The notes beneath the pieces were generated by a model. The model was not told the origin of the DNA and did no database searches. It saw only the letters and a program-made list of their open reading frames with translations. Positions 56,329 through 64,000 of a stretch of 64,000 nucleotides of DNA are shown piece by piece. Within the stretch, counting starts at the first letter, position 1, and the number at the start of each line of letters is the position of its first letter. Position numbers and translations under genes: made by a program. Origin of the DNA: Apoda limacodes (lineage: Eukaryota; Arthropoda; Insecta; Lepidoptera; Limacodidae); the NCBI GenBank assembly GCA_946406115.1, contig OX291548.1, positions 12,078,373 to 12,142,372 of the forward strand, given 5' to 3'.

Positions 56329-59300
56329 ATGGGCCGCAAAGTGACGGTAGCGGCGTGCACGCTCAACCAATGGGCACTCGACTTTGAAGGGAACATGAGT
56401 AGGATACTCCAGTCTATCCAGGAGGCAAAAGAGACTGGTGCCCTCTACAGAACTGGACCTGAATTAGAAATATGGTATTTAGATACAAAACATTGTAGTC
56501 CCTATAAATAATACAAACCACAGTTTTAAGGTTTCTAAAAAAGTCCTTGTCTCATTTTTTTTCTATATACCACTAAGGTGGCAAACAAGCAAACGGTCCG
56601 CCTGATGGTAAGCGGTTACCGTGGCCTATGGACGCTTGTTACACCAAGGGTATCACTCGCGCGTTGCCGACCCTTCAAAAATCCAATAACTTCCTTCTTG
56701 AAGAACCCCATACTGTAGTCCTTAGAGAAAACCTTGGCAGGAAGCTCATTCCACAACCCAAGCGTTCGCGGGAGGAAGTTTCTCTGAAACCGCACTGTAT
56801 GCGACCATTTAGGCGTATGGGTTACGGAGTACAAATATATATGTATATTACGGCACCTATACCACTCATATGTGGTATAAGTGACTTCGGCTGCTTGATA
56901 GTTTTGTTGGAAGTGATTGTCTGCCGAACCGAATTACGGACTTAATGTGATGAACATTTGTGTTTGTTTTCGGTCTTACAATATGTATGTATGTATCTAC
57001 ATAAAAAAGTATATAAGTATATTTGTTTCCTTTATTTGGGTCCATAGTACAGACCTTAGGACCAGATGACGCTGTGAATAATGGCCAGAAATGTTCATTG
57101 TAATATTATTGTAATGATTCCACATCTGTTGTCATCTGACACATTTCTAACAAAGACTGCAAAAATGTTACTTTCTTAATTTTATTCTTATTTCTATCTT
57201 TCAGCGGGTACAGTTGTGAGGATCATTTCCACGAATCAGACACATTTCTCCACAGCTGGCAAGTCCTAGCCGAGCTGTTAAAGTCAGCAACATGCAAAGA
57301 CATGCTTATAGACGTAGGGATGCCAGTGCAGCACAGGAATGTCTCTTATAACTGTCGGGTGGCGTTCCTGAACAAGAAGATACTGTTGATTAGACCAAAG
57401 ATGTTGTTGTGTGAGGATGGAAACTATAGGGAGACCCGATGGTTCTCTTGCTGGACCAAAGTAAGCAGTGGCTTTTAGTTTTTAGATTTCATGTTCATAA
57501 TTATCCTATATTTATTCTGGTCTTAAAAAAAAGCTTTTGTATATTTTTACTAGGTCCTTAGCCCAATCCTTATAATAAAAGGGACACCTCCGTGAATGTG
57601 TCACTTATTCTATGTTTTAGGTAACTTAGTGACTTATAAAGTCCTAGTACATCAATCTTACAAATACATAAAAGCTTTATAGAATTAAGAAATAGAATAT
57701 AAATAAACATGCAAAGAGATAATGTTTCTTCTTTTATAATTCCCTAAAGGTTACATTCTTTGAATATTACATATATGCCATATAAATTGTGCCTTGAAAG
57801 CTCAACTGGTAGAGCACTTACACGGGATGTAAGGATTGTTTCAGGTTCAAGCCCTGGATTAAGGTTAATCTTTTGACTTCATCTTTGCTATGAAAATATG
57901 AATAAATAAATTAATAAATTAGTTGAGAATGAAGAATTTTAGTGATTAGAAAAAAGTCTTAAAATATAACAACCCATAAGATAGTTGCCAAGGTCTCTTC
58001 GTTCAATCGTCAGGGTCAACTAACAAAGAAGCATATTATACCGGCACTGCTCTTTCATTTTACCTGTTGACTCTAAAGCTGGTGATATCCAAGTTATGAC
58101 CCATTTATAAAGCCATTTTAGTCCAGATACACTGTTTCGGAAGCAGTGTTTAGGTTATGGGCTCGACACCTGTGACGTAAGACTAAAGTTGTTGCTTACA
58201 AGAGCCTGTCCCCCACAAAAAGATGTGGATGTGTTTTCAGCCCTTATGGCGATTAAAACCGTAAGAATATAAATTTTTAAAAGTTAACACACTCAGTTTT
58301 TTGTTAAGAAATTTATTATTTAATAATAAAATTGTAGGAACGTCAAGTTGAAGACTACTTTTTACCAAGGATGATATGTGCTATAACAGGTCAGACTACA
58401 GTTCCTATTGGGGATGCGGTCATAGCCACAAGGGATACGTGCATTGGTTTTGAAATTTGCGAGGAGCTGTGGAATCCACAAAGGTTAGTATTTATTTTCA
58501 GCTGTGACACGAATTGTGTTAAAAACTTTATGATGAACAAGCGGGTGTTATGGAAGTATTAGTAATTCTTTTGTCTGAATACACCAGCTTGAGCCTAGCT
58601 AGCTAGCTTTGTGGTCGTTTTGAAAATTATGACAGTCGAAAAGCCATTAGCTTCCCTTGTCTGCCAATCTGTAGTGGACTATGGCCTAAGCCAATTGCCT
58701 TTCACCAAGGATAGGTTTGTGCCCCTGCACAGAGAACGTACACAAGCTGAGGCAACATATTTACAACAATCCGTAAATCTTCTTATCGAGAAACCTGAAC
58801 GTTGTAAAATGTTATCGTACTGTTAACTGTGTGATTCGATGCAAAAAACTTTTTAGGCGACTTTAGTGTTTGCTGGCCTGACTGTGTTCGCTTACCTAAG
58901 TGACTAAACCCAAACGGTGTTTTAAATTTTCCGTTCAATTAAATATGCTGTGGCTTATGGATAAAATTTCAATATAGGGACTTAAAATTTACTGGGATGT
59001 AAAGCGAAAGGTAAGGTTTTTGGTGTATTTTTAAACTAATCCAATAATTTATTTCAGCCGCCATATTCCTCTAGGCCTCGATGGTGTCGAGATAATATCT
59101 AATGGTTCGGGCAGTTACATGGAACTACGAAAGGCTTACGTTACAGTTGATTTAGTGAAAAGTGCAACATTCAAAAGTGGTGGTGCCTATTTATTTAGCA
59201 ATTTGCGAGGGTGTGATGGACAGAGGATATATTTCAACGGCTGTTCTTGTGTAGCCCTTAATGGAGAAATAGTTGCAAGAGGACTACAGTTTGCTTTGCA

Positions 59301-62300
59301 TGATGTGGTACGTAGTTTAGATGTATTGTATAATTGCTAGAGAAATGCAAATTACTACGAACTTGGTACGTTGAATAGATTCGTTGTTTATTTTTATACT
59401 CATTATGTTGTTGTATTGTTGCATAGAAAACATTCCAACTCAAGACTAATACAAATGTTTATCAAATGAATTTCCCTGTGTGCGAATCGAACCTGCATTC
59501 ACGGTTCGGCAGGCAAGGTCGCTCTTAAGGCTCAGTTGGAAGTCCCAACTGGCTCACCCACCAAGAAATCTGTAGTAGGCAAATTATAGAAAAAAAAACT
59601 GAGATTATTTTGTCATTCCAAATACCCAGACTAGGAAATCGGCAAATCAATGCAAGGATGTTAAAGGGCTGTAGGAAAGATCTAGGGACACAAAAATGAT
59701 GAATATAATGATAATGATTACTCATTTCAGGAAGTAGTGACAGCAACGATAGACCTGGAAGATATCCGCTCGTACCGCACTCAAATAAGGTCTAGGTCAC
59801 ACCTGGCAGCCTCCAACCCACCGTTTCCCCGGGTAACAGTAGACTTTGCCCTGTCTGATGATGAAGATGTTCATTTGACTACCAGTCCACCTATGGAATG
59901 GAAGTATTTGACACCTGAAGAAGAAATTGAATTAGGTATATTGACGAGTAGTGGCTTAGTAAATTTTTGTGGATTTTTGTTGTTATTCTAATTTGACCCC
60001 TATTTCTTTGACGGTATCTACTAAATGCAAAGCGTAACATTCGAGAAGGTGGCACAGCTTGTGGATCTGGCTGCCCATAGACGCCTTTAATATACATATT
60101 CGTACCTTATTACCCTGACCTAAGAAGGATATCCTCGAGTGTGTGAATATCGTCAGCCCAGAACACAAATACCACTACTGCAAAAGGTACGCTAGTTGTA
60201 CCCATCGGGTAAATTTAAAACAAAGTTATCCTTTTGGTTACTTATTAGCTAATTTTGAATTTAATTTATGCTAGATGCTCGGAAATATATCTTTAAAGTT
60301 TGATCCATAAACGCAAGAGTTATGTCACAATAATAGAATCACTAATGTTTGTGTAATATTTTTATGTATGAATTCCATCAAGGCAGCCATTTTAGTGAAA
60401 AGAAATCTCAAAGTCAGTCAGTCACTCATGATTCAACTGACTTGGTTTTTGGTAAGATTGCACTGGCAGGTAATAATAAAATTGCAGAGTTATCCATTTA
60501 GAAAATAAAAAAAAACTTTAAAAAAAATATCTTTGCTGGTTGTCAACGATTCCAAAACCACTTTAATTTTCACTTTATCTTGTCTCTTTCTCAACAAATA
60601 TGAAGTTTCTACACCGCATGACTAGTACTGAAACGTACGTACTCTACCATAAGTGCTTAGATGACCAATATCTTGGTTTTTTCACTTATCATAACCCGTG
60701 TTACAGGTCCAGCTTGTTGGCTTTGGGACTACTTGCGAAGGTCAGGCCAGGGTGGATTCTTCTTGCCTCTAAGTGGTGGTGTGGATTCCACTAGTACTGC
60801 TTGCATTGTGTTCTCCATGTGCACTCAAATTTGCGAGGCTATACAAAAAGGAGGTTTGTTTAAATATATTTACATTGTTGTTGGCAAAAACCTGTAAAAA
60901 ACTTAGACACCTACTTTCATCCTTGGTACCTGTGAAGAACTCTAAGGGACGTTTACTAGGGACTTCTATGTAAAGCCTAAATAAGTTTTGAATTTAAAAT
61001 ATTTATGGGGTCTTATTTAATTGATGCCTAAAATTGAAGTTAATCTTCAGATAAACAAAAAAAAAGTTTGGACATCTTATACAGTGTCATCTGGTCCCAA
61101 ACTTAGAAAAGCTGGTACTCCAATACACGCTATATACCAGACAAATGACACAAAAAACATCTTCTTTTTAGGGTGCTTTTCCAACGCAGTGAAGGTTGAC
61201 ACAGCTGTACATATTTCTTTTTATCCTTGGCATGGCAAAAGTTTTAATCGATACGGTTTACTGTTTATATACAGTATTAATTCCGATCATTTATTAATTT
61301 ACAGAAAGCCAAGTACTATACGACGTACGCAAAATCCTTTGCCAGTCAGACTACACACCTTCAGATCCTATGGAATTGTGTAACAGACTTCTAGTCACTT
61401 GCTACATGGCCTCAGAGAATTCAAGTCAAGAAACGAAACAACGTGCTTTACAGGTACACATTAGACAACATTGACTACTGATTCATATACAGTCATGAAC
61501 GAACCCTAAGGATTAGTAATAATGCTTTAATTACTGTGTTGACTACTAGTTTGTTTGCTATCTTAAACGAACCTTATGGGCTACAGTAATAGTAACTGTG
61601 CACGATGTGTGACTGCTGATCAATTGACTCAACTTCTGAACAAAGTACACAGATTCCTTCGGTATTGTACTTTGTTACAAATGTCTTCTTGTAACAAAAA
61701 CGACGGAGAAATGGTGGAAATCGGACAAATACACCCTATGACACAACAAAATTCCAGCGACTTTTCGATTTAATATTAACATTGATTAGACCCATCAAAT
61801 TTACTAGCCATTCGCTATACATTTCGCCTATCGTAGGTAATGAAGCGTGTGATTAACACGTCTTTCGAGATACTAAGAGGAACATGATTTGATCATGAAT
61901 CGAGGTGCTAATGCAGGTGCACCACCAGTGACCTTTTACTGCATCTTACATACCGAAGGGTACTAGCGGTTGAGAGTCAAGGGCAGGCATTGGCATTATG
62001 TCTAGTTTATATGCCAATAGTATGTGTTTTTTAATCTAAACCCGGGGCCTTCTATTAAAGTTTTGCCATTTTACGGACTTCCCGAGGGTTTGTGAAAACG
62101 GGTGGGTAGTTTCATGTCCGACATGTAATTTTTTTTTCTTTTCTTTGTGAAGTAAAGGCACGGACAACTTGTGTATTATTTCGAGACCAATCTATCCAAT
62201 ATTAGAAGAGTAAACGAAAAATTAGGTCCAATTTACTGTGGTTCCACAATTCTAGGAAACCCCTATTATAATCTTCATAAGTATTGTATATAGGTAAGTA

Positions 62301-63687
62301 AAAAAAGAGAAAGGTTGGTTTTCCCTAGGGAAGCAACCCCTAGGGGAACCCCTTAAATTCTCTAACATAACGGTATTTTAGGAAAGGAGTGATTAGATTT
62401 ATCGTCGTTACGCTAGTTAATCGTGGAGTCCATAGGCTATAGTAACTGCTTATTGCAAAAAGAAGAATTGGCAGAAGTATGAAGACAGGGAGATCTTTAA
62501 CCCAGTACAATCATTATTCTGTAAATCTTGTTTGTTCACAGTTGGCGAGTGAAATAGGAAGCTATCACTTCCCAATAATGATAGACGCAGCAGTAAGCGC
62601 TGTTATTGGTATATTCACTACGGCCACAAGTTTAGTACCAAAGTTTCGGACTAAAGGGGGCTGTGCGAGACAAAATTTAGCTCTACAAAATATACAGGTG
62701 AGCTATTGCGGGATATAGATCTCTTTTAAATTGTTTAAGTATTAGGAAGACACACAATTTCTTTTAGGCACTCAAATGACTCTGCTACTCCAAACTCTAA
62801 TGAGCCCAGTATAGGCTGCAGTTGGCAGAAGCTAATAACTCGCAAAATATAAGTTTTAAAGATTTTTTTTCAGAACCTTAAATGCATTTTTAAAACCTTA
62901 TTTCAGAAATTATCCTTTTAATTTTATTCATTTCACAAATCCCCCTTTCAATTCGCACAAAATATCTGTATGGCAAATCGTAATATGAAAAGACACTGTA
63001 ACATCTGTAGGATATACCCAAAGATGACGGAATCGTAAGTTGTTGTTGACGGACGGACGGACGAAGATATCGACTTTATAAGGATTCCGCTATTTCCATT
63101 TGGCTACGGAACCCTTACTTTCTGAGTCTGATTCTCAATCCTATGTCCGACCTTTAAAGGGCTCTGTCTTTCTGACTAAAGTAGATAGAAGCCTGAACTT
63201 GTCGGAGACTTGCGTTATTATGGCGGATTTTGTAACAAAAAATACAAAAAAAAACAATAAGTGAAAATTTAAGGGGGTCTCCATGCTAGAAGCATGTCTT
63301 TGTTGACTTAGCTTTATCGTAAAACTTTAATTTAAACTTAAAACGCTTATAAGTGTAAGCTCTATAGTAAAACAACAAATAATAAAAACCGGTGAAGTTG
63401 TAGTACGGAATCCTTGGTGCGGCATTTGGACTTGAACCTTATTGGTTTTTTTATAATATTCTGAATTTCTAGGCTCGACTAAGAATGGTGTTGTCCTATC
63501 TTTTTGCTCAACTTATGCTGTGGGTCCGCGGTAGGCCCGGTGGCCTACTGGTGTTGGGTTCGTCCAACGTAGACGAAGCACTTAGGGGGTACATGACTAA
63601 GTACGACTGCTCCAGTGCTGATGTTAACCCTATAGGAGGCATATCGAAGACTGACCTTAAATCTTTCCTACAATATGCTAAAAATAG
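56329..63687 (+). CDS. NADSYN1: Glutamine-dependent NAD+ synthetase (partial, nine exons)
   Basis: Cytosolic enzyme making NAD+ from nicotinic acid adenine dinucleotide, ATP and glutamine (EC 6.3.5.1), the last step of de novo and Preiss-Handler synthesis. Exons: 56329-56474, 57205-57460, 58338-58483, 59058-59307, 59731-59935, 60707-60853, 61305-61453, 62542-62697 and 63473-63687, all GT-AG and in phase, giving 556 residues plus a split codon. The start [15 protein letters not shown] matches the family start. The N-terminal nitrilase domain has the triad E45 (GPELE), K114 (RPKM) and C175 (EICEELW) and makes the ammonia. The ATP pyrophosphatase loop SGGVDS is at 357-362. [20 protein letters not shown] and [17 protein letters not shown] are the conserved synthetase core. 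The remaining C-terminal exons, starting with FxLP, lie beyond the window. Introns hold only repeats. Confidence 0.97.
56562..56815 (-). repeat. LINE family A 3' end in NADSYN1 intron 1
   Basis: On the minus strand it encodes [40 protein letters not shown] and [20 protein letters not shown], then runs to GTTTGCCACCTTAGTGGTAT. A 5'-truncated insertion, antisense to the host gene and nearly intact over its length. Confidence 0.85.
57791..57865 (+). repeat. tRNA-like sequence (SINE head or tRNA pseudogene)
   Basis: It folds as a cloverleaf: D-arm GCTC-AACTGGTA-GAGC, anticodon stem CTTAC/GTAAG with loop ACGGGAT (anticodon GGG), T-arm TCAGG-TTCAAGC-CCTGG and a 6-bp acceptor CCTTGA/TTAAGG with wobble. 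Position 33 is C instead of the invariant U, and GGG is not a normal eukaryotic proline anticodon, so it is not a working tRNA. An AATAAATAAATTAATAAA tail at about 57898-57920 favours a SINE. It lies in NADSYN1 intron 2. Confidence 0.6.
59395..59580 (-). repeat. tRNA-derived SINE in NADSYN1 intron 4
   Basis: On the minus strand: head GGGTGAGCCAGTTGGGACTT, B-box GGTTCGATTCGCACACAGGG, then ATAAACATTTGTATTAGTCT and TGAGTTGG. It is the same family as 14269-14495 but keeps more of the tRNA-related head. Confidence 0.65.
61840..62450 (+). pseudogene. Old LINE family A relic in NADSYN1 intron 7
   Basis: Recognisable blocks follow the family A order: GTAATGAAGCGTGTGATTAACAC, CACCAGTGACCTTTTACTGC, GGTACTAGCGGTTGAGAGTC, GGGCCTTCTATTAAAGTTTT, TTCCCGAGGGTTTGTG, ATTTACTGTGGTTCCACAAT and CATAGGCTATAGTAACTGCT. 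Heavily eroded, in sense with the gene and much older than 38837-40662. Confidence 0.65.
62900..63455. repeat. Eroded GTGCGAG-family fragments in NADSYN1 intron 8
   Basis: 62985-63115 resembles the plus-strand tail (GACGGACGGACGGACG, TTTGGCTACGGAACCCTTAC). 63255-63455 resembles a minus-strand head (TTAAGGGGGTCTCCATGC, TAGTACGGAATCCTTGGTGC, TTGGACTTGAACC). They look like two old copies in opposite orientation. Confidence 0.4.
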
Positions 63688-64000
63688 GTAAATATGCTAA
63701 AAGAACATGTTATATGCTAAAAATATAAGTTTCTTCAAATATTATGCGGATGCAAGTATAGTACAACTGAATTAAACATGTCCGAACAAGAAATAACAAA
63801 AGTTTAACAATAGAAATAGAATAAAAAATCTGGCCCTGCTTTTGCTTACATATATTTCAAAATATACTAAATGGTCCATTTTCAACTGACACCTTCCAGC
63901 GTTACCACCAGCACTATTTTCAGATTGCAAACAGTATCAGATCGAAAACGTGATTTCGGTACCATGAACGCCATCACACTAGCGCTTATCGAGATATCCA

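Noticed and set aside
58611..58826. 71-residue open frame in NADSYN1 intron 3
   Set aside because: Not part of the enzyme, no flanking splice sites in phase, and no recognised domain.
63900..64000. Possible tenth NADSYN1 exon
   Set aside because: Phase is compatible, but the reading lacks the conserved sequence that follows this point in the family.

Overview
This is nuclear DNA of an insect, most probably a moth or butterfly (Lepidoptera). The evidence is AT-rich sequence with small exons, GT-AG introns, and a dense, decayed load of retroelements and short repeats typical of Lepidoptera: a repeat family headed by GGCCAAGTGCGAGTCGGACT, tRNA-derived SINEs, jockey-like LINEs with ORF1 and ORF2, mariner/Tc1 elements and BEL/Pao remnants. 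No species can be named from the sequence alone.

Three host genes can be built exon by exon, with every splice phase agreeing. (1) Plus strand, 7977-10837: a 7-exon gene for a probably secreted, cysteine-rich, glycosylated protein of 279 residues that I do not recognise. (2) Minus strand, 43154-21324: a 17-exon gene for a 1047-residue cytosolic carboxypeptidase of the AGBL2/AGBL3 (CCP2/3, Nna1-like) type, an M14 metalloenzyme that trims glutamates from tubulin. Its first coding exon is about 12 kb upstream of the second, and a match to the RFX X-box, the control site of ciliary genes, lies 59 bp upstream of its ATG. (3) Plus strand, 56329 to beyond the window end: nine exons of glutamine-dependent NAD+ synthetase (NADSYN1), with the nitrilase triad and the SGGVDS loop intact; the C-terminal part is outside the window.

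Layout: 1-7976 has no host gene but holds a BEL/Pao remnant (3490-4890), a rearranged LINE (6505-7330) and several short repeats. 7977-10837 is the secreted-protein gene. 10940-21160 is a retroelement block: jockey-like fragments, a nearly complete copy of a second LINE family ('family A' here) carrying a SINE, another jockey-like RT remnant, and a deleted antisense family A copy. 21300-43230 is the carboxypeptidase gene; its introns contain an RTE fragment, MITEs, a defective mariner, a family A LINE and a retroelement fragment with an R2-type nuclease-like motif. 43250-49660 is gene-poor and holds a long inverted repeat and a 24-bp minisatellite. 49664-54907 is a Tc1-like transposon that contains a jockey-type LINE. 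56309 to the end is NADSYN1.

The three genes do not form one pathway. The carboxypeptidase is probably ciliary or flagellar, NADSYN1 is housekeeping NAD biosynthesis, and the secreted protein is unassigned. Most other open reading frames are transposon debris or chance.
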